DNA of 64,000 nucleotides from Ryuthela nishihirai (GCA_038380435.1 JAWZYU010000011.1:78179501-78243500), one strand, 5' to 3'. Positions 48,141 through 59,060 are shown, numbered from the stretch's first letter. Program-made: numbers and translations. Notes: generated by a model not told the origin, from the letters alone.

Positions 48141-48756
48141 ATAATTAAAATTATATATTAATCGAAAGGAAGTTTCCTCCCAAATAATATAATATTCAAT
48201 CTAAAATATGATTTTTATTTCTTTTAATGATTCTTTTCAGTATTGTATATTTTAAATTTGGCCAGTGTTGTACAAAGTGACTTGGACTTCTTACATTCAC
48301 AGGATTTTCTGAACTTGTTATGAAATGTTAAAACTGGTTAAGATACACAGTTATAAGTTATTAAAAATTATTTAATTACAAAGGAGAAAGGAGATATTTC
48401 TCTTGTGCTAGGTGACTTCATGCTAAAGTTAGTACTGACTCTAATCTTTGGGCAGGAGTTTTAGGTCCCTTTGGCATTGGTTGTTTCAATGGCAATGGGG
48501 AATGTCTCCTACAGGTAAGTAAACTTAATGGTTTGCAAATAACTAACACATACTACAAACACTAGGACATTTATAAATATACGTGGTTGCATGATGGATG
48601 ATTGATGATGGGGGTTGCACAGGAATATGTTTGATTATATTTTAATTAGCAAATGGGCTGTTCAGTTAGGAATACCAGATCATACAGGGGAGCCGAAATT
48701 GGGTCCGACCATTACCTGGTCAAAAGTGTCTTACAGCTGAAGCTTAATTAAATATT

Positions 48757-48965
48757 GTGCCATGACCGAGTGGTTAGCGCGCTTGGCTACTGATCTAAGG
48801 GACCTGGGTTCGAGCCCCGGGTAAGGCATGGATGTGTGTGTCGTTTTTCTTCTGAGGTCCTGCCATCCTCTCAGATCTTCTACTATGGCATATAAACTGA
48901 CAGGCTCCTGTCAGACCTCTGTGGCAAGCAGCTACTTGAGGGGGTATTTATTTTTTATTTATAAA
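48757..48965 (+). mobile_element. tRNA-headed SINE, family A, best copy
   Basis: The head is a well-preserved tRNA-type pol III promoter: A box accgagtggttagcgcg, B box gggttcgagccccgg. The body contains taaggcatggatg, gaggtcctgccatcct, cagatcttctactatggc, ctgacaggctcctgtcagac and ctctgtggcaagcagctact; the tail is tatttattttttattt. It interrupts the RTE linker. The parent tRNA is not certain (Leu/Ser-like 5' arm). Confidence 0.9.
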
Positions 48966-49857
48966 GTTAAAAAAATTAGCTATGAACACTGAATGCCTGA
49001 AAGATCCGGATATAACCAAAACATATCATGAGAGGCTACTTAGTCATTATGACAATCGTGGTTTGGTTACTGCTGAAGTTCAGGAATAATGGGAACAGTT
49101 TGAACAGGCTTTTCTCGAAACCAGTAATACTCTTTTGGGTGAAAGGGAACAGAGGAAACAAAATTATTTGAGTGATAAGGCTATGGAACTTATTTCTGAA
49201 AGAAGGAAGTATAGGATTAATATGAATCAACCCCATTATTGTCCTAACAGAGGGCATTACAATGAGCTTAATAAACATGTAAAGGATTAGTTAAGAGCTG
49301 ATAAGAATCTTTGGTTTGATAGCTTGGCTGACAAAGCTGAGTAAGCAGTTAGACAGCACAACAGTTGTACCAGATTATTAAGTTTTATGCTGGAAGAAAC
49401 AGGCAGGTATACAGGTATTAAGGGATAAACATGACAAGGTGGTTGAAGTTGAGGATTCTGTGATGGCTAGGTGGGTTAAGCATTTCAGAGAAGTTCTAAA
49501 TAATTTGGTTGATGGACAACTGTATCATTAACAGTGGGGATTCAGAAGTGTTAGGGGATGTATTGATCAAATATTTTCACTCAGGCAGATTCTTGAGAAA
49601 TGTTTAGAGTTTCAGAAACCTTTGGTTGCTAGCTTTGTTGATTTCAAAAAGTGTTTCGACTCTGTTGATCGTCATAATTTGTGGTTGATTGTGAGATCAT
49701 ATGGTATACCAGACAAGTTAGTTAACATAATGAAAGCTCTCTATAATAACACTGAGTCGTGTGTGAGAGTTTGATACATCTTTCAGCGATTGGTATAGCT
49801 AGTGGGGTTAGTGAAGGGTGCATTTTGTCCCCCTTTCTGTTTAGTTTGGTTATTGAT

Positions 49858-50088
49858 TAAAAAGAATACCTCCTCAAGCAGCTGCTTGCCACAGAGGTCT
49901 GACAGGAGCCTGTCAGTTTAATACATCATAGTAGAAGAGATCTGTGAGGATGGCAGGTTCTCAGCAGATTTTTTGCCAACTGCACATGGTGTACCCAGGT
50001 GGTCACCCTCCCAGGTACTGACTGTGCCCAAAACTGCTTAACTTCGGTGATATGATGAGAACTGGTGTTTCCAGCTTTGTACTCCTAT
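49858..50088 (-). mobile_element. SINE with a 5S-rRNA-derived head and the family-A tail
   Basis: On the minus strand, from about 50,083, the head reads caccagttctcatcatatca, gaagttaagcagtttt, gtcagtacctgggagggtga, ccacctgggtacacc. This follows 5S rRNA through its internal control region (AAGCTAAGCAG…TACTTGGATGGGTGACCGCCTGGG). Past a short ttggc aaaaaa link it continues with cctgccatcctcacagatct, ctgacaggctcctgtcagac and ctctgtggcaagcagctgct, the same body and tail as the tRNA-headed family A. A 5S head is the hallmark of SINE3-type elements. Confidence 0.82.
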
Positions 50089-50936
50089 GCGAAATTCTTT
50101 GCAAGGAAAAGATTTTGGCCTTAAATTGTCTAGAGATTTCAAAATTTCTGATTTAGATTATGCAGGTGATTTGGCCCTGTTGGCTAATGATGTTGATGAG
50201 ATGAATTCTTTTATTAGGGCTGTTCACGAGAATGGTAATAGAGTAAGTTTGGTGATAAACAAAAAAAACAACTAAAGTGATGAAAATTGGTCATGCAAAT
50301 AGTGTTTCAGTTGTTTTGAATGGCTGCACTCTTGAGCAAGTCTCAGTTTAATTATCTTGGGAGCTATGTAACAGATACTGGTGATGTGTGCAATGAGATA
50401 AATAGAAGAATAGAAATTGCTGCTGGGACTTTTAAGAATCTATGGAGAGTGTTGAAAACTAAGTGTATACACCTAAAGACTAAAATTAGGCTGTATAATA
50501 GTTTGGTTCTTTTTAAAGTTAGTTATGGTAGCAAAACATGGACCCTTTGTAAGCAGGATAACAAGAAACTTGATGCCTTTGTTTCTAGATGCTTATGTAG
50601 TATCTTGGGCATTAGGTGGTTTGACTTTGTAAGTAATGATGAGGTTAGAAGAAGGAGTCATCAACCTTCTTTAAGCAGCATATTGTGCAGGGAGAGACTG
50701 TTGGTTTGGCCATGTTGCCCGTATGCATAGCTGCAGATTAGCAAACAGGATTATGAACAGTGTGCCTAAGGGTTTCAGAAATAGGGGGAAACCTAGGAAC
50801 CAATGGGCAGACAATGGTTCCAACCAGACCTTGTTAGAGTTGGCCAAATGCAGCAACAGTAGTCAGAACAGACACATCTGGAGAGGAAAATTACACAGTC
50901 TGATTGGACCTCTGTAGCCGTGGCTGCATGAGGATT

Positions 50937-50968
50937 TTGTGTGTGTGTGCGTGTGTGTGTGTGTGCAT
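50937..50968. repeat. (GT)n microsatellite at the RTE 3' end
   Basis: tgtgtgtgtgcgtgtgtgtg tract directly after the degraded RTE tail. Confidence 0.85.
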
Positions 50969-51257
50969 TGTGCATTGTGCATACATGTACGCATACTTTT
51001 TAATAATGCGGATCAACAGTAAACTGTTTCCTTTTTTGTAGACTCCTTCTTTCCAATGAGACTATTTTGTTCCGGGGTTTTTTGAAAGTGTGGAGGTTCG
51101 TTGCTTAGTAGTATGCTCAGATTTAATGTGGTTGATTCTGATAAAATTATTTTTATTATATTTTTTTTAATTGTGAAATAGCAGTTTATTGTTTAGTGGT
51201 ATGCACTTTTTTTAAATAGCTGGCTCCAAAAAGATTATTAATTTTTTAATTTCTTTA

Positions 51258-51560
51258 ACCCTTACCATGGTTAATAAATAGCTGAAAAACTGAAATATAC
51301 TCTGTGGCCAGGCTCTTTTTTAACTTTATTCAGCAAAACAAAAAGTGAATTTTAGAATTTTTTTTCCAAATAAATAGTGAAATGGATTATGGCATGTTAT
51401 GTGCCACATTAATCAGCATTTAATTCTGAATTTTCTTATAATAAAATATTTAACAAAGAAGATGGCTGGGTTTGTTTTAATAGAGCTTTTATAGAGGCAT
51501 GTAGTAAAAAAATGCATGTGGAAATGCAAATAATAATTTATTGCAAAAAAAAACTTATAG
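51258..51560 (+). repeat. AT-rich interspersed repeat (AR)
   Basis: Close match to 47,495-47,790: gaaaaactga, ttatggcatgttatgtgcca, attaatcagcatttaattct, ataataaaatatttaacaaa, gtagtaaaaaaatgcatgtgg. Confidence 0.72.
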
Positions 51561-51595
51561 AAATAATTATGAATATGAATAGAAAGGCTATATAC

Positions 51596-51639
51596 TTCTG
51601 AATAATAAGTCTAGACTTATCTAGACTTATTATTCAGAA
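51596..51639. repeat. Perfect 19-bp hairpin
   Basis: tctgaataataagtctag and its exact complement (plus one outer pair) surround a 6-base loop, acttat. Confidence 0.9.
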
Positions 51640-51689
51640 ACACTTTTCACCAGCTATGACCAGTCAGATAAACATGTCAACTTTAGAAT

Positions 51690-51795
51690 TATTTGAGCTG
51701 GCCTTTTTATGGCTCTTTCATCAGTTAGGGTCTATTGCCTCTAAATACAATCTCCCTGTTATCACTCTTCTACTCTTATACACTTAATGTTACCT
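51690..51795 (+). repeat. Segment shared, inverted, with the PLE at 58,955-59,060
   Basis: gagctggcctttttatgg, tctattgcctctaa, caatctccctgttat and tacacttaatgttacc match the complement of 58,955-59,060 at high identity. It is probably a fragment of the same Penelope-like element. Confidence 0.6.
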
Positions 51796-52794
51796 TGCAG
51801 AAGCACACAAGTAAAAATTATAGAGTATTATTCATTCTGGTGCTTGTTACTTGACTGGCACAGACAGCAGCATCTTGGTAGATTTGTTGGTTTTTCTTTA
51901 CACACCAAAACTTTCCACATCGGATTACTGATATTGTCTGTGTCACCAATGCTGTGTTTTTACCAGTCCATGTTTCTTTAACGTTTTTTGCTCTGTTTTA
52001 TTTCGCACCATTTTGTCTTTGGGTGGTTGACTAGACTTGTTATCTTGTAGATGTTGACTTTTAGAACACACTATATTACTCTGTGATGATAAGTTCCAAA
52101 ATGCTCATACCTTCTGAATTGCACATTCTTTAGGTACACACCCAAGAAATCTTTAAACTTCAACATTTTTGTAACTGAACTTAAACATTAAAAGAATTTT
52201 AAAGAGGTTCAAATTTTAGACTGACTACCACTGTGACATGTTTCACCTCTGTCCTACTCAGGGCTTCCTCGGGTAAGTAAGACAAGTGATGGGTTTTATA
52301 TGCAAGTCTCACTTAAACTATATTTAACTGCTCACACAGCTGACATATGCAGCTGCTTGTGCAACAAGAGATTCCACACTGCTGGTAGGGGCGGTATCTC
52401 CATGTTGCATAGCTTTTCTTTATGTAAATTGACTTTATAGTCTCCGTGTATTGCAATTGAAATTTTGTAAGGGGGGAGGCAACGAGTGGTTTATAAGTTA
52501 AATTATTTACTTTAATATTTTTATTATTGTTTGTGTTAGTGCTATTATTGTTTGTGTAGTGGATTTTTTATTTTTTATATCTTGCCTGTGTTCATCATGC
52601 ATTGTTCGTATATGCGAAAGGATTTTCCGATATATTTATTTTTACCTTCTAAGCTATTTTCATGGTCTAAAATCTCTATATTATAACCTCCCCCACCTCC
52701 TGGGTTAATTTATCTGGATAATTTAATATTAATTTGTAATGCTATTATGTACAGTGAGTGATACTTTACTATCTTATGTTTTTAATACATAATC
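51796..52794. other. Stretch without recognised genes; possible PLE end
   Basis: 52,230-52,280 (catgtttcacctctgtccta…gggcttcctcgg) has the look of sequences near PLE or LINE ends, but I cannot place it. The rest is AT-rich. Confidence 0.35.
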
Positions 52795-53208
52795 CAGAGT
52801 TTAGACCCAGAAAACACAACGGCAGTTTCTCCCTCAACAGAAGCCCACTAGTGCAGCAAGTCAAGGATTCATAAACAAGCCCTGTCTAGTAGGTATAAAT
52901 GGTCAGCACTGCTGAGGAGTGGTCAATTTTACAGGTCAGGACCCTGTAAAATTAACCACTCCTCAACAGGGTTGAAAAAAAAAAAAGAAAAAAGTGGCCA
53001 TAGACAACCAGATCAGTAGGCCATACTGAACTGGCAGCCCTCCCCTTCCGTTCACTTCCAAAAGAGAATATCTCTTTTGAAAAGTACTAGCAGCCTGCAC
53101 CACAAGAAGGCGGGGTCGAACATTAGGCTCTAGACCTGGTCAGTTCTGTGCATCATCACTGGGGATTGGTACACAGCTCTCCTTCCAGTTTATGCCTAGG
53201 CTTCATTA
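52795..53208 (-). mobile_element. RTE LINE 5' UTR fragment
   Basis: Complement of the RTE 5' UTR, matching 56,450-56,850 (agggtcctg, cctactgatctgg, gagatattctcttttggaag). It reaches the same 5' boundary as the full-length copy. A private 23-bp inverted repeat (52,913-52,965) is present. A 5'-only fragment requires a deletion of the 3' part. Confidence 0.78.
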
Positions 53209-53500
53209 AATATAAATACCTTAATTTTTACTTCAGTAATTTTAATTCGTATCGTTCATCATCATCATCATCCTCCTCCTCCTCCTCAAGCAGCCATGGG
53301 CTACGGAGGTCCAACCAGACCGTGCAATTTAGTTCTCCAAGCAAGTCTATCCTGAGCTACATCTACTGCATCTGGCCACTGCACACCAATTCTAACAAGG
53401 TCCTGTTTGACATTGTCTGCCCACCGCATCCTAGGTCTCCCCTTCTTTCTGAGGCCTTTAGGCACACTGTTCATAACCCTATTCGCCAATCTATAATTAT

Positions 53501-54784
53501 TCATACAGCAACATGGCCAAACCAACGGAGTCTCTCTCTGCACAATACTCTGCTTAAAGGAGTTTGCAAACTCCTTTGCCTAACCTCATCATTAGTTACA
53601 AAGTTGAACCACCTAATGCCCAAGATACTGCGTAAGCATCTGGAATCAAAAGCATCTAGTTTCCTATTATCTTGTTTACAAAATGTCCAAGTTTCACTAC
53701 CATAACTAACCCTAGAAAGAACCAAACTATTATACAGTCTAATCTTAGTGTTTAGGTGTATACGCCTATTTCTCCACACTCTCCATAGATTCTTAAAAGT
53801 CCCGGCAGCAATCCCTATTCGTCTGTTAATCTCATGCCGCACATCACCATTATCTGTTACATAGCTCCCAAGATAATTAAACTGTGACACCTGCTCAAGA
53901 CTGCAACCATTCAGATTAACTGAATCACAACCTGCCTGACCAATTTTCATCACTTTAGTTTTCTCTCTGTTTATAACCAAACCTACTCTACAACCAGTCT
54001 CATCAACAGCTCGAATGAAAGAGTTCATCTCATCAACATCATTTGCCAAAAGGGCTAAATCATCAGCATAATCTAAATCAGAAATTTTCGTATCTCCAGC
54101 CCATTTAAGGCCAAAATCTTTCCCTAGAAGTGAATTTCGCATAACATAATCAATAACCAAGCTAAAGAGAAAAGGAGACAAAATGCACCTTTGTCGAACA
54201 CCAGAAGTAATGCTAAACCAATTGCTACAAGCCTTACCAACTCTCACACACGACTCAGTGTTATTATAGAGAGCTTTCATTACGTTAACTAACTTGTCTG
54301 GTATACCATATGATTTCACAATCAACCACAAATTATGACGATCAACAGAGTCGAAAGCCTTTTTGAAATCAACAAAGCTAGCAACCAAAGGTTTCTGAAA
54401 CTCTAAACATTTCTCAAGAATCTGCCTAAGTGAAAATATCTGATCCACACATCCCCTACCACTTCTGAATCCACATTGCTCATCATGCAATTGACTGTCA
54501 ACCAGATTCTTAATTCTATTAAGCACAATCATGGAAAGAACTTTACCTGGAACAGAGAGTAGGCTAATACCCCTATAGTTATCACAAGAACTGCGATCAC
54601 CTTTTTTGAAAATAGGGATAACAATAGCTCTGGTAAAATCCTTAGGAACCATGCCTTTATCATAAAAGATATTCAAAATTTCAGTCATCCAAGTGGTAAC
54701 CAAACCATTCCCAGCACTAAGCATTTCCATAGTAATTTCATCAACCCCTGGGGATTTATGAAGTTTAAGTTTAGAAATGGCCAA
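53501..54784 (-). pseudogene. RTE reverse transcriptase, central frame, 427 aa
   Basis: Open from KSPGVDEI through PIFKKGDRSSCDNYRGISLL, FVDFKKAFDSVD, motif B, YADD and the C-terminal start FGHVA. Motif B reads GVRQRC instead of GVRQGC. The frame is lost at both ends by single-base changes: at 53,515 a base is missing in the gttgcccgtatg context, and at 54,782 one is added. It is part of the full-length RTE. Confidence 0.85.
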
Positions 54785-55424
54785 AATAAGATTCAGATTC
54801 TGTTATAGGGCCAACATTAAAGCCACCAATGCATCTATCATCATTGCAAACAATGGGAGTAGAACTAACCACATTGTTCAGAACATCACTGAAATGCTCA
54901 GACCACCTAGCCATGACAGAATCCTCACCTTCTATAACCTTACCTTCTTTATCCTTCAATCCCAGTATACCTGTTCATTTTCTACCACATAAAACATTAA
55001 CTATCTGGTACAGCTCTCTGCTGTTGTGCTGCCTAACTGCTTCCTCAGCTTTGTCAGCCAAGCTATCAAGTCAAAGATTCTTATCAGCAGCTAACTGATC
55101 CTTTACACATTTATTAAGCTCTCTGTGATGCTTTCTATTAGGACTAGTAAGGTATTGATTAAGGACATTCCTGCAGTTCTTTCTTTCTGAAATAAGCTCA
55201 CATGCTTTATCACTCAAATAATTCTGTCTCTTCTGCTCCTTTTTTCCTAAAAGAGTACTGTTAGTATCCAAAAAAGCCTGTTTAAAATGATCCCATTCTT
55301 CCTCAACTTCAGTAGTAAGCATACCATGACTGTCATAATGACTAAGTAACCTATAATGGTAAGCTTTGGTTATAACTGGGTCTTTCAGAGCTTCAGTATT
55401 AAAAGCAAATTTTTTAATCCTAGC

Positions 55425-56303
55425 TCAACTCTTTTTAAGTTTACGTTGCAAGACACTTTTAACAAGGTAATGGTCAGATCCAATTTCAGCTCCCCTATAT
55501 GCCCTGGTATTTCTAACAGAACTAGCCCATTTGCTGTTAATTAATATATAATCAGTCATATTCCTATGCAGCCCATCAGGTGAAACCCATGTGTACTTAT
55601 GTATGTCACAGTGCTTGTAATATGTGTTAGTTATTCTGAAACCATTGAGTTTACTTACCTGTAGGAGATGTTGCCCATTGCTATTGCAGCTACCAATACC
55701 AAAAGGGCCAATCACCCCTCCCCAAAGGTCAGAGTCAGTACCAACTTTGGCATTGAAGTCACCAAGAACAAGGGTAATATCTCCTTTCTTGACAGAATTC
55801 AAAATATCCTGAAGTTGTTCATAAAACCTATCCTTCTCATCCTCATCCTCAGTGGGGGCATAACAGCAGATAACATTCAGATCTTTAATGCTTGTCTGAA
55901 ATTTTGCTGTAAGAAACCTTTCATTAATGCACTCGTATCCTAGAAGAGCATCACTAGCGTGTCTGCTGAGATGCAGACCCACTTGGTGATGCTTATTGTC
56001 GTCCCTCCCTGAAAAGAGAAATTTAAGATTATTTTTAAGAATCTGACCTTTATCTGTCCATCTGGTCTCTTGCAAGCCGAGAATATCTAAATTATAATGG
56101 TGGAATTCTTGTGTGAGGACATCAAGAGAAAAAGCTCTGTGCAGAGTCCTCACATTCCAATTACCTATGGAGAGAAAATTGTTAGTGGGATGTCTAAAGA
56201 AACTATGTTTATTGAGAGAGGGAATGCCGACAATATCAAACAGCCCCCTAATCGCAGACATGGGGCAAAGACCCGTTCCCCCACCACTAAAGGCTGAAGC
56301 CAT
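55425..56303 (-). pseudogene. RTE apurinic-like endonuclease, 292 aa
   Basis: Complete APE-type endonuclease domain. NWNVRTL (48-54), LQETRW (77-82, catalytic Glu), YAPTED (148-153), GDFNAKVG (181-188, Asp and Asn), TWVSPDG (239-245), DYILINSKW (251-259) and SDHYLV (276-281, terminal Asp-His pair) are all present. This enzyme nicks the target for target-primed reverse transcription. The frame stops at KKS, so it is uncoupled from the RT. In some copies an upstream extension (MNRFTGYVYQLVDN…) is in frame; here a TAG precedes MASAF, which favours MASAF as the start. Confidence 0.88.
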
Positions 56304-57066
56304 CTACACTGGAAGACTTCCTGCAATGTAGAATTTGACGATGCCAATAGAAGCAAAGAGTTCAGGTGCCTGCGATGGCCTCTGCTCAGGATTATCCACC
56401 AGCTGATAAACATATCCTGTGAATCTATTCAATTGGGGCTGCCAACCCACAAACAAACAGAAAACACAGCGGAAGATTTTCCCTCCACAGAAGCCACCAG
56501 TGCAGCAAAATCAGGATCCATAATCAAGCTCAGAGCCATATATCTGTCCAGTCCAGTGGGTATATATGGTCAGCACCAGGACCCTGTGTGGTTGACCACT
56601 CCTCAGCAGGGTAGAAAAAAAAGAAAAGTAGCCATAGTTGTCCAGATCAGTAGGCCACACTAATCTGGCAGCCCTCCCCTTCCATTCACTTCCACAAGAG
56701 AGTATCTCTTTTGAAAGGTACTAACGGTCTGCACCACGAGAAGGCGGGGTCGGACATTTGGTGCTAAGCCTGGCCGGTTCTATGCATCATCACAGGGGAT
56801 TGGTGCATAGCTCTCCTTCCAGTGACTACCTAGCTACCATTTACAGATTACGTATCGTTGCAGATCACTAAATGTTGAAACAGTAAAACTACTAACAACT
56901 TTTGTGAATGATTTGTATATAACACAAGTTTGAAATTTCGGTGGTAGCTTTTAAAGAGATATTCCACTGACAGTAATGATATACCAACTTTTCTCAGAGG
57001 GTGTGGTAAATGCAACTTTTTAAATTTAAGAAATAAAAGACAAATTATTTTTACCTTGTGTAATTA

Positions 57067-58381
57067 AGCTCACTGGACAAAAAATTAGTCATCTCCCACC
57101 CTAAGAGGGTTATGTCCATTCAAAAGCAACAGAAGGTGCACCAGTAATAAACGTGTTCTACAAATAGCTGTGCTGTGTGCTACAGGGTTCATACAGTGAC
57201 AAGAAGTGTTGTGTGCCACGTGTGTGTAAGTCACTCCATGAAACAGGGGTCACACCAAAGATGTGAATGAGTGGCAAATAGGTGTTACTGCATTTGGCCA
57301 AGCCAAAGGCCATAGTGTACAAGAAGTTGTTGCCTTTGCAGGTGTGTCGAAATGTACTGTCCAAAGGGTCTTCCAGCAGTGGCGTACATCGCAGTCCACC
57401 GCTAATCATCACCAGAACTGCAGCAGGAAGACTGTGTTCACCAATAGGGATTGCTGCAGTGTGTTACGCACTGTTAGGGCAAATCACTTTGCAATGAGGC
57501 AGGAATTGCTCCTAATTTGTCAGTAAATGCAGGCCTACAAGAAGCTGTTTCCGAACGAACATTCTGAAGGAAACTGCATGCCATGGATATCTGGAACATA
57601 GTACCATGGAAGAGACCCATGTTAACAGCTCTGCATAAGGCTGCACTGCTACAGTGGGCATGGTGCCACAAAGACTGGACTATCGACCCTTGGAAGCATG
57701 TGATCTGGTCAAATGAGTCATGTTTTTGCTTGTACTTGAATGATGCAAAGCGATGGGTACATCATAAGCCTCATGAAGCCTTCCATGTGGACTGTGTACA
57801 AGGTTCTGTTCAAGCTGGAGGAGGCTCTGTGATGTTCTGGGGGTGTTTCATGTATGAGGAAATGAGTCCTTTAGTTGCGGTGATGTCACACATGAACCAG
57901 AAGGGCTATATGGAGCTACTGGATGACCACATGTTGCGTTTTGTGCAGCATCTCCACAGTGAACACCAGAAGGATCAATCCTTCTGGTGTCACTGTGGTC
58001 TTCCAAGATTGTGGTCAATTGTCTTCCAAGATGGCAATTGTCGTGTGCACAGGGCTCGAAGTGTGTCAGATTGGCATGACAAGCATTCTGAAGGCTTCGA
58101 GCATCTCGACTGGCCCGCCAAATCCCTGGGTTTGAATCCCATAGAAAATTTGTGGGACTATTTGGGGACAACGAGTGAAGTGCTGTCCCAGCCATCCAGC
58201 CAATCTCACTGAACTGTGGCATTTGCTGCTGGAAGAGTGGATGAATCTTAATGTGCACTACATCTGCACACTGGTGGCATCCATGCCAGACAGGATTTTG
58301 GCTGTTCTTTGGTCGAATGGAGGTGTTACGTGCTATTAAGTGACATTCAGCCAGGGTGACTAATTTTTTGTCTGGTGAGCT
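57067..58381 (+). mobile_element. Tc1-like DNA transposon (1.3 kb)
   Basis: Terminal inverted repeats agctcactggacaaaaaatt / complement at the right end, about 25 bp, with TA on both sides. The size is typical for Tc1. It encodes a broken transposase. A 50-bp scrap of the same family lies at 61,250-61,302. Confidence 0.87.
57263..58212 (+). pseudogene. Tc1-like transposase lacking catalytic residues
   Basis: Two frames: 57,263-57,526 holds the DNA-binding region (GHSVQEVVAFAGVSKCTVQR, a helix-turn-helix), and 57,583-58,212 holds the catalytic half (209 codons). The latter is open but reads IWSNESCF where the family has SDES (Asp to Asn, 57,712-57,714). It also reads FQDGNCRVHRA where the family has QDDNA-H (Asp to Gly, 58,033-58,035). 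The final LNPIENLWD keeps its Glu. A local inverted duplication (57,954-57,998) and a repeat of gtcttccaagat just before the second motif distort it. Inactive despite the long frame. Confidence 0.85.
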
Positions 58382-58499
58382 TATGAATAAAATACTATTT
58401 GCATTTTTCCCAATATCTGTTAGCTCAAATTAAAACTTTTAAGGAGTGAAAAAGTAAGTAAAGGAAAAACTTCATTCTCTTTGAAAATGAGATTCCCAT

Positions 58500-59060
58500 A
58501 TGTGTCAGAGGTGATATGCTTCCTTCTAGTTTACTATTCAATGGGTGTGCTGACATATAATGTTAGGAATAAAAGTAGGTTTGCTGTAAACATCTATATC
58601 GCATCTTGGTATATTCTTTTTAATGAGGATATTCTTCATTAATCTCGGGCTTGTGTCTGAATTTTGTAGTGGGTAAAATACTGATAAATATATCTATTAA
58701 AGTTTGCAATTTTTTAATGGAATAGTCCTAAAAAATTAATAGATCATCAATGTAATGCAGCTATAAAGTAGGTTTATAAATAGCTTTTTGCAGTACAGTC
58801 TGATCAAGGCGTCTCATTACAATGTCAGCCATGAGCCTAGAAAGTGGAGTTCCCATCAGGACCCTGTCTGTCTGGATCCATGCTTGGCTGTTAACAACAA
58901 CCCAGTTGGAGTTGGTGGCCAGATACAGGGCCTCATGTACACTTAATATTAAAGGTAACGTTAAGTGTATAACAGTAGCATAGTTATAACAGAGAGATTG
59001 CATTAGAGGCAATAGGCTCTAAATGATGAAAGATCCATAAAAAGACCAGCTCAAGATTGT
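58500..59060 (-). mobile_element. Penelope-like element, RT core fragment
   Basis: The minus strand reads WIQTDRVLMGTPLSRLMADI, RRLDQTVLQKAIYKPTL, then LHYIDDLLI (the RT YxDD motif) and later VYSKPTFIPN (the VYRKPT block). This order (GxPMGSPLS, YVDD, VYRKPT) is that of Penelope-like reverse transcriptases. Stops follow the YIDD region. It does not continue into a GIY-YIG domain here. The upstream part recurs inverted at 51,690-51,795. Confidence 0.75.

Larger units (their letters stand above)
48381..50935 (+). mobile_element. RTE LINE, old and degraded, carrying two SINEs
   Basis: It starts in the endonuclease (ISLVLGDF, DYILIS) and runs through linker, RT (LVASFVDFKKCFDSVD near 49,620) and C terminus (50,320-50,730: [29 protein letters not shown]), ending at ctctgtagccgtggctgc. 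Stops and frameshifts are frequent. The YADD motif reads YAGD. SINEs sit at 48,757-48,965 and 49,858-50,088. It is clearly older than the other RTE copies here. Confidence 0.87.
53258..56850 (-). mobile_element. RTE LINE, full length (3.59 kb) with target-site duplication
   Basis: The 9-bp duplication cgtatcgtt flanks it (53,249-53,257 and 56,851-56,859). From 56,850 the minus strand holds about 550 bp of 5' UTR, the endonuclease frame (56,303-55,425), a linker with stops, the RT frame (54,784-53,501), a C-terminal frame (53,543-53,301) and a (gag)n(gat)n tail. At least two frameshifts (near 53,515 and 54,782) and two stops (near 55,075 and 55,427) inactivate it. It lacks the defective-subfamily deletions. 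It is the best model of the family in this window. Confidence 0.92.

Noticed and set aside
49980..50083. A functional 5S rRNA gene
   Set aside because: It is diverged from 5S consensus, is truncated at the 5' end, lacks a T-run terminator at the 5S end, and continues into a SINE body.
57848..58258. Minus-strand gene opposite the Tc1 transposase
   Set aside because: It is the antisense shadow of the transposase frame, with no family resemblance.
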